DNA of 64,000 nt, taken from contig PSQN01000011.1 of NCBI GenBank assembly GCA_002989075.1, forward strand, positions 248,001 to 312,000, written 5' to 3'. The DNA comes from Arthonia radiata. Taxonomy: Eukaryota > Ascomycota > Arthoniomycetes > Arthoniales > Arthoniaceae. The notes under the pieces were generated by a model. The model did not search any database and had not been told where the DNA came from. It saw only the letters and a program-made list of their open reading frames with translations. Below are positions 47,323 to 59,452 of this stretch, one piece after another (the stretch's first letter is position 1; each line of letters begins with the position of its first letter). The position numbers and the translations under genes are program-made.

Positions 47323-50300
47323 TTACAAAGCTTAATCTTTGCGATGCTTATTACTGTATCTATATCCGTAAAGGGGATAAGTAGAAGACAGCGTTTTATA
47401 CCCGATACGGGCACTATAAATACCTGGTAATGCCTTTTAGACTAGCAAACGCCCCTGCTACGTTCCAGGTATATATCTATAAAGCTATAGGCAATCTTGT
47501 TGATACTGTATATATCGTTTATATAGACGATATCTTAATTTTCTCTAAAGACGAGGAAAGCTATAAAGGCTATATTAAAGAAGTCCTACGAAGGCTTTGT
47601 AAATAAGGTTTATTTATAAAGCTGTTTAAGTGTTAATTTTATATTACTAAGGTTTCTTTCCTAGGGTTTACTGTAGAAGTCGATAGTATCGAAATAGACC
47701 TAGAAAGGATACAGACTATAGCCGAATAGCTAGTTTCTACTATTATAAAGCAGATTCTGTCCTTCCTGAGATTCATAAACTTCTATCAGCGATTTATCTA
47801 TAGATTTAGCCGCATTATAGTGCTAATAAACATACTAACGAAAGATATTAAGTTTGTCTAGAGTAAAGCCTAACAAAAAGCTTTTAAAGCGCTAAAGCAA
47901 GTCTTTATAAATATACCAGTACTAACGTACTTTAACCCGGCACTATCGATTATTTTAATAACTAACGCATTAGACTTTATAATAGTAGATATCTTACTTT
48001 AGTTAAGGGGAGATAGTCGATTACCATTGCCGTTAAACATTAACTTAGGCTTGCCTACACTAGATATAGCGGACACCGCCCGGACTAGTACCGATAACAA
48101 GGCGGACATATATCTACATCCAGTAGCGTTCTTTTTAAAGAAATTTATAGACGCTGAGCTAAAATATAATACCTATAATAAAGAGCTTATAGCAATATAG
48201 ACTAGCTCTAAGTACTAACGTTATTACCTTATTAGTGTATAGTACTTAGTAAAGGTCGTAACAGACTACAATAATCTGCGATATTTTATAACAACGAAAG
48301 TATTGTCTCGCCGATAGGCGCGCTGAGCAGAAGACCTATTAGCATTTAACTTTAAAATACTATACCGTATAGGTAGCAAGAACCTAGCAGACGCGCCGTC
48401 GCGCCATCTAGATTATAAGAATTTACGTAAAGTAAAGAAAGACAACGCCAACAAGATGTTACCGAGCCTATAGCAGAAGCTTAAGAGAGATGCTACTTTA
48501 CCTAGTGCTAAAAAAGAGCCCTCTAGCCTAAAAGAAGGTGTAATTGCTACCTTAATTATATTACTTAAAATTTAGTTTAAATACTATTAGCGGTTTAGCT
48601 ACCGATCTAAAACTCTGAACGCAACTGTAGCCTAAATTAAAGGTAGATTAGAGTTAAATACAGATCTTATGTAGAACGCCTAGGAGCAAGAAACGTGTCT
48701 GTCTTTCTCTACTAATACAGAGTCTTTTTCGGTAGCTCTCGTATTACAAGTTAAGGTAGTTGCAGCTATCGCTCTTAAAACAGCTTACAATAATACTCCT
48801 TGGGGTCTCGCGACTCTAATCCTCGAAGCTTAGCAGAGAGACGCCTTTATAAAGCAGAAAGTATCGGAGTTAAAATTATTAGCTAGGACTAAAGGTCAGT
48901 AGAGTAACAAAACGGTAATAGATCGCCGTTAAGCTAATATAAGAAAGCGCCGTACGAGTCGAATCGACTTAGATGCCCTAACAGAGCCTAACTCGGACTT
49001 TAAGTCTCTAAAGCACGCAGAATAGTCAGTCGATAGCTACAAGTTGTTGCGCTAAGGTAGCAAAATCTAGATATTAGAATACTCTGCGTTAAAGCTTAAA
49101 ATTATAAGTAGAAATTATAATAATAAGCTTGCTGGCTACTTTAAGATTAAGAAGACCCTTAAAATTCTAAGACGCAAATATACATAAAAAAAGATAGCAA
49201 CGTATATTAAAAACTTTGTTACTAAATACAATATATACTAACAGACAGCTATAAAGAGGTATAAGCCGTATAGCAAAATAGCGGCGATACCGGTTCCGAT
49301 TGGCCTCTTTAAGGACCTATTCTTAGACTTTATTATTAAATTACCGATAGTTTTTTTAAAGAACGAGAATATTGTTAATTTAATTCTTATAGTTGTAAAC
49401 CGCTTCTCTAAGTTTATAACCTATATTTTAGTTAATAAAACTATAGATGCTATAGAGCTAATAAAAGTGCTTTACAAACACTAGGCGAAAACGTTAGAAT
49501 TCTCGAGAAGCCTCTTATCTAACAGAGGATCTATATTTACTAGCTTATATTGAAGCACCTTCTGCTAGCATTTAGCCGTAAAACGAAGGTTGAGTTTAGC
49601 ATTTTACCCTCAAACTAATAGCTAAACCGAGCGTTAGAACCAGAAGCTTGAAAACTACCTGCGTATCTATATCTCTTAGAATTAAAATAATTAATATAAG
49701 TATCTAGAAGAAGCTACTTTTGCGTACAATTTAAAAGTTTATTTATCGACAAAAATTTTGCCGATTAAATGTGCGTTCGGTCGTATTACAGACGTACTAG
49801 ACGGCGTGCCGCCGCTAGATTAGTACCGCACTGTAGTTAAGCCGAACGACCTTTCTATTGGTAAGGACACCTCCCGTTAAGGGGAAAGGTAGCCTAGGTC
49901 AGAACATTCTATAGCAGTTAAGTATATAAAAGAACGCCTTCTCCGCTAACAAGAAATAAAGCAGCAGCTAAAGAAAGCTTAGCGTCTATAGACAGAATAG
50001 TATAACACTAAGTACACACTAAAATACTATACAGTAGGTAACTTAGTGCTACTGTCGTTAAAGAACCTTAAGACAAAGAGGCCAATAAAGAAGCTTAACA
50101 ATCGAAGCTTAGAACTATTTAGAATCCTTAAGAAAGTAGGTAAACAAGCTTACTAGCTAGCACTACTAGACTCCTACCGCATCTACTTTATCTTTTATGT
50201 GTCCTTACTGGAGCTATATCGCCGTCGGCCCGGTATAGAACCGCCTAGTCCGGTTAAAGTTAATAGTAATAAAGAATAGCTTGTTAAGGCGATCTGCTTT

Positions 50301-51570
50301 AAGGTTAAGAATAAAGACTAGTATTGAACTAAGTAGTAGAGGTAGTTAGAGGCAAATAATACGATAAAGCTGCGGGCACATCTTAAAGACTCTAACGTTC
50401 TTAAGAAATTTAAGAAGCGTAAAGACGCTGAGCCAAGAGACAAGCGTCTAAAATAAACTAGGTAACGCGAATAAGAAAGAGCTATAAGCCTACGCAATTA
50501 GCCTACAATATAACGCCGAAGAGAAGGTAGATTATCTAAAGTACAGTTTAGAATATAGAATTAGTATAGTATTAAACTTTAAGACTATTTATATATAATT
50601 GTAAAGCTTAAGCTATAAGAAAGCTAAAATAAGACTTGTATAGAGAGAAAATATAGAACTATTCCGATAGGCTAAGAAAAACTACTTACACAGACTAAAA
50701 CCTTAGCCAAACAAAAAGTAAAAAACTATAAGAAGACTACCCGAACTAGCGCCGAAGTTAGTATAGATCGGCAGTATAATACTACTTAACCTAGCTGCGA
50801 CCACCGTCGACGCGGTTCTAAATCTAATTAACTAAATCTACTATAGCTAGCTTATAAGGAGCCTTATTTGTAGGCGGCTAAGGGTCGTATAACTCTATAC
50901 CAGAATTAAAGCTCTAGCGTAGCGCCTTAATACGCTTAAAATCGTTAGTATTGACCTACTTAACCGACTTAGTGCTTAAACCGCGCTACTAAGCCTATAG
51001 CTAAACGCAAAAGGCGCGAAGCAGAGTAAGATAGTTGTCGCAGAAAGACTCTTCATTATTCTAAACGTCTTTGCTAGAGGTTAAGAAGAAGTTAGTACGT
51101 ATAAGAAGGTTGCAGGTACATTTTTACCGAGCGGAGACCTAGTATACGTTAATATAGGGTTAATTAGTATCTAAGACGAGAGAGTATTAGACTTACTATC
51201 TTATACTTATCTCCCGACCTTTTAATACTAGTACAGCGAGTATACTTAGCGTACTATCTCTTAGGCTACTTATAGGTCTAGTTCTTATAATACTTAAAAT
51301 TAAAGTTTACAGAAGAACTACTATATATAGCTATATCGCTAAATAAAGCCTTTATGCAATAGTAGTACACTAAGACGTAAGCCTCTAGCTAAGGCTAGAT
51401 TAACGCAGATACGGCGCAAAAAGCGAGATTCGAGGAGATAGACTAGCAAAACTTTGTAGGCTACTTAAGCTTATAAGTAGTACCGCGGTAATAGAAAGAA
51501 TAGACAATCTTATTATCGTTAAAGTTATCTTTATAGACATAATACTTTTAATAAGCTAGAATACTAATAT

Positions 51571-51852
51571 TTAAACTAAAATAAAGTAATAAGAGATAGT
51601 AGACTTACAAGAAGTCGTAGAAGTTAGAGACACGCTATCTAGTTTAGAAGAGCGTAAACTAAAAGAAGCTACAGATAATTTAGAAATTAGTAAAGCAATC
51701 TTAAAAGCTTTCTTTTTACGGGCGTTATAAAGAAGAGCTTTAAAATTAATAGCGGCTTTAAAGTCCTTAATACTATAAGTTAAGCGGCGAGTTAATGCTT
51801 TAAGAGAGCTTGCTTTAGTAGCGGGTTTGTTAATAAAGTTAAAACCCGACAT
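51571..51852 (-). other. Reverse-strand coding remnant in Gypsy-B (unit 1)
   Basis: A 93-codon open minus-strand frame survives here in a heavily mutated background. It opens MSGFNFINKPATKASSLKAL and has a basic helix NARKKKAFKIALL. Minus-strand coding-like text with few stops extends over much of 50,800-52,440 and recurs in unit 2. Family is not recognised; a captured antisense gene is the best guess. Confidence 0.45.
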
Positions 51853-52461
51853 AGTAAAGATTATAAAGGCAAATTAAAGGCAATTTAACACTAAATTAGC
51901 TATAAACTTATTACTTAAAAAGAGAAGTAAAGGCTTATTAAAGAAAAAAAGCTTATAGACTAAGTAGAAGAGTATAATAATATTAAAGAAAGAAAGAGAA
52001 AGTTTATAAGAGCAAGAGCCTTATTTTATGCCTATCGTTAGGTATCAATAACAAAGCTTCCGCCTACAGGTACTAATATAGGAGTAAAGAAGCCTATTTA
52101 CGTAGGTTGCTACTATCTATAGAGGCAATTAATCGGTAAAAGCGTGCATAAGAGTATATAAAAGAACGCAAAATTAGATAAAAATAATATACAACCTTAC
52201 TACCGAGCTTATAACTTAGGCTCGGGAGCTTTAAATTAAAAGTAAAGCTTAGTACTACAACTCGATACTACAGAAAACTAGTATTAAACGACGCATAGAA
52301 TAATAGTAAGCAACATTACTCTTTTCCCGACTAAACGCAGACATAAGCCAGCGGGTTTTTAACGAGGTTGTTGCTCTATATAAAACAATAAATAGAAGGT
52401 ACGATAGAGATAGCAGATTGCACCCGAATCGAGGGCGATCCTCCTTAAGGGGGAAGGTAGT

Positions 52462-52657
52462 TGTAATGTATAAACGTCTCGATAGCGAATTAGAACGGAA
52501 TGTTGCCTATTTAGAAAGGCTACAATCCTAGGAAGATATCTTCTCTCTAGTAGACGCATCTCTTTCTAGTCTCCTCAATAATTAGCTTGAATACCAGTAG
52601 AGCCTATTTGGGCCCTTTTTGCCACCTAACTACTCCCTGCCCTATACCTAGATTACA
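52462..52657 (+). repeat. Gypsy-B 3' LTR (first)
   Basis: 196 bp, TGTAATGTATAAACG to CCTAGATTACA, with the ends inverted (TGTAAT/ATTACA). Confidence 0.88.
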
Positions 52658-54806
52658 AAAGACTAGTATTGGACCAAGTAGCAGGGGTAATTGGAGGCAA
52701 ATAATACGATGGAGCCGCGAATATATCTTAAAGACTCTAACGCCCTCAAGAAATTTAAGAAGCATGAAGACGCTGAGCCGAGAGGCAAGCGTCTAAGATA
52801 AACTAGGCAACGCGGATAAAAAAGGGCTATAAGCCTACGTAATTAGTTTACGATGTAACGCCAAAGAGAAAGTAGATTACCTAAAGTATAGTTTAGAACA
52901 TAGAATTAGTATAGTATTAAACTTTAAGACTATTTATATATAATTATAAAGCTTAAGCTATAAGAAAGCTAAAATAAGACTTGTACAGAGAGAAAATATA
53001 GAGCTATTCCGATAGGCTAAGGAAAACTACTTATACAGACTAAAACCCTAGCCGAATAAAAGACAGAAAACTACAAGAAGACTATCTAAACTAGCGCTAA
53101 AGTTAGTACGAATCGGCGGTATAATACTGCTTAACCTAGCTACAACTACCGTCGACGCGGTTCTAAATCTAATTAATTAAATCTACTATAGCTAGCTCGT
53201 AAGGAGCCTTATTTATAGATAGCTAAGGACCGTACAACCTTATACTAGAATTAAAGCTCTAATGTAGCGCCTTAATGCGCTTAAAATTGTTAGTATCGGC
53301 CTACTCGACTAACTTAGTACCTAGACCGCGCTATTAGGTCTACAGCTAAACGTAAAAAGCGCGAAGCAGAGTAAGATAGTCGTTATAGAAAGACTCTTTG
53401 TTATCTTAAACGTTCTTACTAGAGGTTAAGAAGAAATTAGCGCGCATAAGAAGGTTATAGATACGTCTCTATCAAGCAGAAACCTAGTATACGTCAATAT
53501 AGAGTCAATTAGTATCTAAGACGGGGGGGTATTAGACTTACTATCTTATACTTATCTTTCGACCTTCTAATACTAGTATAGCGAGTATACTTAGCGTACT
53601 ATCTCTTAGGCTACTTACAGGTTTAATTCTCGTAATACTTAAAATTAGAGTTCGTAGAAGAACTACTACGTACAGCTATATCGCTAAATAAGGCCTTTAT
53701 ATAACGGTAGTATACTAAAATATAAGCCTCTAACTAAGGCTAAATTAACGTAGATACGGCGCAAAAAGCGGGATTCGAGGAGGTAAACCGGCAAGACTTT
53801 ATAGGCGACTCGGGCTTATAAGTAGTACCGCGGTAATAGAGAGAATAGACAATCTTATTATTGTTAGAGTCGTTTTTACGGACGTAATACTTTTAATGAG
53901 CTAAAATGCTAATATTTAGACTAAAATAAAGTAATAAGAGATAGTAGACTTACAAAGAGTTGTAAGAGTTAGAGATACGTTACTTAGTTTAGAAGAGTGT
54001 AAACTAGAAGAAGCTACAAATAATTTAAGAATTAGTAAAGTAATCTTAAGAGCTTTCTTCTTGCGAGCGTTATAAAAAAGAGCTTTAAAATTAACGGCGG
54101 CTTTAAAGTCCTTAATACCGCAAGTTAAGCAGCGAGTTAGCGCTTTAAAAGAGCTTGCTCTAGCAGTAAGTTTGTTAACGGAGTTAAAACCCGATATAGT
54201 AAAGATTATAAAAGCGAATTAAAGGCAATTTAATATTAAATTAGCTATAAACTTATTACCTAAAAAGAGAAGTAAAGGCCTATTAGAGAAAAGAAGCTTA
54301 TAAGCTAAGTAAAAGAGTATAATAATATTAAAGAAAGAAAGAGAAAGTTTAAAAGAGCAAGAGTCTTATTTTATGCCTATCGTTAGGTATCAATAATAAA
54401 GCTTCCACCTATAGATACTAATATAGAAGTAAAGAAGCCTATTTACGTAGGTTGCTACTACCTATAGGGGCAATTAATTGGTAAAAGTGTGTATAAAAGT
54501 ATACAAAAGAACGTAAAATCAGGTAAAAATAATATACAACCTTACTATCGAGCTTACAACTTAGGCTCGAGAGCTTTAAATTAAAAGTAAAGCTCAGCAC
54601 TATAACTCAGTGCTATAGAAAATTAGTATTAAACGACGTATAGGATAATAGTAAGCAATATTACTCTTTTCCCGACTAAACGCAGACATAAGCCAGCAAG
54701 TTTTTAACGAGGTTGTTGCTCTACGTAAGACAATAAATAGAAGGTACGATAAAGATAGCGGATTACACCCAGATCGAGAGCAATCCTCCTTAAGGAGAAA
54801 GGTAGT

Positions 54807-55002
54807 TATAATGCATAAACGTCCCAATAGCAAATTAGAACAGAATATTGTCTATTTAGGAAGGCTGCGATCCTAAAAGAATATCTTCCCTCTAGTAGAC
54901 GCATCCCTTTCTGGTCTTCTTAATAATTAGCTTAAACACTAGTAGGGCCTATTTAGGCCCTTTTTGCTATCTAACTGCTCCCTGCCCTATACCTAGATTA
55001 CA
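54807..55002 (+). repeat. Gypsy-B LTR at the end of the second tandem unit
   Basis: 196 bp, start TATAATGCATAAACG (RIP-altered TG), end CCTAGATTACA. Confidence 0.88.
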
Positions 55003-58000
55003 AACTTATAAAGAATAAGACGTTTATTTTAGGTTTAGAAAGCTTTGTAGCCGGTATATTTACGCCTCGAAAGACGCTATAAGGCGTATTTAAGCTCCGG
55101 GCACTAGGTACTTAAGTAGGATTTCTCGAGGACAGCCGTAAAAAGAAGCGTAATAACGAGTTTTTATTGCGCCTATATATTAACTCTAATTTATGCTAGT
55201 AGAGCCTAACTCTACAACTACTATTATCTTTCTTATCCTCTTCCTTACGTATATTATAGTCGTAAAGTTTATATTCTTCTTCAAGACGCCTTTCGATACG
55301 TCCTTTCTACCCTTAGCTTATCTTTATTCCGTCTTAGTAGATCGTACCTACTATCGTTATCTACTTTCTCTTTTACTAAACAATAACAGCTAATTGTACG
55401 TTTCTCGACTAACTAACAATTTGTTCTTAAGACAATATATATAGAGATATATAAACTAGAAAGTAGATTGCTAGTTAGTTAACTCGTCTTAGTTTTTAAT
55501 TCTAAATAAATGTTTCAGCCTACGTAACCTTTCCTTATACTCCAAAGTATATAGACCTATTAAACTAAAGCTAATTTCTAAAGAACGCCTTCCCTTCCGT
55601 CGTCTAAATATCTTCGATAAAGTTGTTTAACTAACCGCCTAATATTCGCTCTTAGTTAAAAACAGCTCTTCTCTTGTTTAAATCTAACAACTTAGTAACC
55701 TTAGTCTTATCCTTAAGACTAGGCGTTTCTTTTAGAAGTTCTCTTGTGTACGCTACTGCCACGGATACAGCGTATTTCTGCTAATCCTTGTTTTTGTGCG
55801 AATCGCAATAGTTGTAGATACCTCAAATAACTAGCTATTTAAGATTAGTTTTTAGCTCAGCCGCCTCTATTTTAAAGTATAAGACGCTCCTCTCGGTAGC
55901 TAGTTGGTTACGCTCTTTTATATCTCTTATAACTTCGTTGCTAGAAGCGATAAGACTCTAGTATACGTAAACGTAATTGTCTTAACTCTAATTCGGCCGC
56001 TAAATAAGCTAAGAGGTGTCGTAGTCGTACTACTTGTAAGTTAAATTATTGTCTTAATGTCTATAGTCGGCTTTAAACAGTTAATTGTACAAAAGGCGGC
56101 CGCTACCCTGTATATTAGGAAACTCTTTTACTAGTTAGTTTATAGCGCTAAAGAGGCGCTATCCAAGAGAACATTAACTTTAGCTTTAGACGTCTTTTAT
56201 TGTTAAAGCGTTGACTGCAGTAACGAGTAGGTTCGAAGGAGGACTAAGAAATATATGGTAAATTTTAAGGTACTCGTCTTAAAATTTTGCTTTAAAGTCG
56301 TACTATACGATTTTTCTAGGATTTATATATAGTATACTTACTACTATATCTCTAAGACGTATATCTTTCTTTATAAATACGCTACCGTCAATCTCTATAA
56401 GTAGAATAAAGCAAAGAAACTTAAATCTATCTTCTAGTCTCGCAACGCAGCGTACCGTTAATATTATATCTATAACCGGTAAACAGGCTATAACGACATT
56501 ATATACGTTTATTCGGTCGAGAATATAGATAATATTATATCTAGAGATAGATAGCTTCTTATACGTCTTATTTAGAAGTATAGTAGTTTACTTTTTCGGT
56601 AAGACACTTATTTAGCCTACAGTATAATCTTTGTGTTTTATGTCGTTCAATTATAAGTCGCTTAGGTTTCTACTTAGCAAGCAATAACGACGGCAAGAAT
56701 TTATATAAGAAGAATTTAAATGTTATCGCCTTTAATCGAGATAAAAGAGGCTTTATAAGAAAGCTACCTAAACTGATCCCCTTTATAGATAGTATTAATG
56801 TTCTTTTTAACCATAAAGTAGCTCGTATAAGTATCCTTGTATTTTAGTGTTATATTGAGCTTCTAAGCTAATATATATCGTAAGCACTAAAAAAGATGTA
56901 AAGAGCGGCTAAGCGTTATCGATTAGCTTTTTAATTTTATTGCAGATATATATAGAAGATTAGAATCGTTCGGACTATCGCTTAAGGGTAATGTATATCC
57001 GGGTCTAAGTTATTACGTTCGACGCTACGTATAAAGTAGACAGCTGTAAAGTTATTGCTTATACCCTACTTTCTAGAGCCAAATAATACCTATCGTAGCA
57101 GCGTACTAGACAGAAAAACTAGTCGAGACAAGATACAATATATAATAAATCTATAGGGTTAATACTATATAAAGTAAAGGTAAGCATTATATAGCGTAGA
57201 CACGAAAGCTTAGTACTCCGCTTTTAAGATAGTAATATATATATTAACGGAGATACAGATTTTTGGTATATAGAAAGTACGAGTAAATACTATATATAAC
57301 TAGACTACGTATTTCTTTACTTCTTGCGTATCTAGAGCGGAGAGCAATCTATATGTCTGGGTAGAGAGATGCTCTAAGCTACGTATACTATCTCTATAAT
57401 CCCTTAGAGTTCTTATAAATAGTTGTTTCGGACGTTTACTGTTATACTTCTTATTAACTCTCGAATCTCTTTATTATATCTAACTCAACTACGTATCTAG
57501 TAGCTGCAGCTCGGAACAAATTTACTAAGAAATTCTAAAAATACTAGTAAATAAGTATCGATAGCACTAACCTAACTCTCTATAGTTTTCGTCGATTTAG
57601 AACTACACATCTAATAAACCTTCGCTTTCTTAAAGATAAGATTGCGCAACTCGACTATTCTATTTACTAGGCTAATCTGAGCGTAGAGCCTAATTCCTCG
57701 CCTACTAACAGGCTAGAGCTAAGTTATAGTAAGCAGAATATAAACGTCTCAAAGATTAATAATACTATTACTAGTAAATTTGTTGCAAACCTCCGCGACC
57801 TTATTAAGCAATATAGTAGGTAGCTATCCTTATATTAGTCTTTATAACCTAATAATTGTAAAATATAGACAAAGGCCTTGCAGCCTTTAATAGAATTATA
57901 AATATAGAGATATTCTTACTGCTAGATAACAAGAAGCATTCTAGTATACGAGACGACCTTAGTATCTATAAGATCTATAAGACTAGACTTCTAAGAGTAA

Positions 58001-58830
58001 ATCTAAGAATAAGATCTTAAACTAACCTATTTCAACGCTAGTTTTATAAATACCTACGTACCTTCCGATATCAGAGACTATTAAAGAAGTCTCTAAACAA
58101 TATTAAGAGCCTTTAATCTTTTGCGCGCGGATACCGATCGTCTTATTAAAATATAGTCTTAATAGCTAACGTTCTTAAACACATTATAACTATAGTTATT
58201 ACGGCTACTTTTCTAATAGCACCTTTGGCTGTCTTGTCCCACAAAATATCTAAAAGTATCTAGCTTGTTGTTGTCTCTATTTATATTATTACGTTACTAA
58301 TTTTTATCTTACTTAGGCTCAATATGTCTAATTTTAAGATAATAGCGGTCTCTGCTGCTTATACGGCTATTCTATTAGTATTTGTTTTAAATACTCCTGC
58401 GGGAAAGGGCTGAACCGGTAGAAATAGCCCGAACGGGCATTTACTATATTTATTAAATGCTAGTAAACAAGTATATATATAAAAAATATAATTATACTAG
58501 CTTTATATACTATTTATACTTTTTAGCAAAAGAGTAACCGCCAACATACTATCAATATTTCTTTTTTCTGCTGTTTAATAAGTAAGAATCGAAATCTAAG
58601 TACTCCGTCGCCTGTTGTCTAGCCTACCGCATAGTCCTTATATTTTATTATAGACTCTTGTTTGCTATTAAAGATTCTATAAAAGAAATATTATATAAGG
58701 AATCCGATAAGCATATTACAGGTTGCCTGTATTAAGAAAAGTAGGCAGACATTATCCGAGCTATAGAGCTATACGGCGGGGAACGTAAATTAAAAGCTAA
58801 AGCGGCGCTTTTAATATCTACTACTATCTC
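55003..58830. repeat. Unclassified RIP-mutated sequence
   Basis: No gypsy or copia landmarks are visible. Plus-strand coding-like text is seen in parts (for example 55,193-55,393 and about 57,000-57,840). Minus-strand helical, charged text appears near 55,780-56,030 (LELRQLRLRILESYR, EERLILYFKIEAAEL). It may be the continuation of the unclassified repeat to the left of Gypsy-B, or a different element. Ends are not defined on the left. Confidence 0.4.
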
Positions 58831-59256
58831 TATTAAAAATTAACCAACTAGCTGGTTAGCCGGAACCCCTAGAGACCTAGAGTATCGGATAGGTTCTACT
58901 AGCTATCTCGGTCTAGAATAGAACAAGCCTTTTATCTAAAGGGTCGGGCCTAGTAACCCGGGTCTAGAACAAAAAGAAGTATTGTACAATTTATCCTAGA
59001 TAGCTGGCCTGTAGTCTAAGACAACATAGAATAGACTTAGAGACTAATAGTTTTAAATAGACGGAATTACCGTCTTATACGGTAAGTTATAGGTTATCTA
59101 GCCTCTATCAAAAAAACAGATATTTAGTAAGTTCTATACAGGTCGCTAAACTTAGATATATAAGCTAGAATCTCTCTAGAGGATTCTAGCTAACAAGACA
59201 GACAATATAATAATAGCTTCTTCTTGCTACTAAGTATTGTACCTATACTAAGCTTA
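58831..59256 (+). mobile_element. Copia-like LTR, right end cut by Gypsy-B
   Basis: It aligns with the solo LTR at 33,895-34,400 from its first base to about 34,320. It includes TTAACCAACTAGCTGGTTAGC, the TATATAAGCTAG promoter-like box and the AGTATTGTACCT stretch. The last ~80 bases are absent because Gypsy-B starts at 59,257. More A/T than the solo copy. Whether it is a solo LTR or part of an element cannot be told. Confidence 0.8.
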
Positions 59257-59452
59257 TATGATGCATAAACGTCCCGATAGCGAATTAGGACAGAATGTTG
59301 CCTATTTAGGAAGGCTACGATCCTTGGAGAATATCTTCTCTCCAGTGAACGTATCCCTTTCTAGTCTCCTTAATAATTAGCTTAAACACTAGTAGGGCCT
59401 ATCTAGGCCCTTTTTGCTACCTAACTGCTCCCTGCCCTACACCCAAATTACA
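59257..59452 (+). repeat. Gypsy-B right copy 5' LTR
   Basis: 196 bp, ungapped against the two other Gypsy-B LTRs (52,462 and 54,807). The end is CCCAAATTACA. Confidence 0.88.

Larger units (their letters stand above)
47323..52657 (+). mobile_element. Gypsy-B left copy: 5'-truncated Ty3/Gypsy element, broken
   Basis: It begins inside reverse transcriptase and stays colinear with the right copy (61,932 on) at an offset of about 14,609 bases. The 5' LTR, gag and protease are absent. Parts: RT (about 47,323-47,760, with YIDDILIFS near 47,520-47,546), RNase H about 47,840-48,420, integrase about 49,050-49,800, and a chromodomain-like tail about 50,280-50,450. A long segment of reverse-strand coding character lies at about 50,800-52,440. 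A purine tract (AAGGGGGAAGGTAG) and a 196-bp LTR (52,462-52,657) follow. It is a fossil with dozens of breaks. Its last 2,345 bp recur directly downstream. Confidence 0.88.
50313..55002 (+). repeat. Exact-length tandem duplication of the Gypsy-B 3' end (2 x 2,345 bp)
   Basis: Unit 1 is 50,313-52,657 and unit 2 is 52,658-55,002; each runs from AAAGACTAGTATTG inside the chromodomain-like tail to the last base of an LTR. Lengths are equal, and the differences I see are mostly C/T and G/A in both directions. The second LTR (54,807-55,002) is also 196 bp. Confidence 0.88.
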
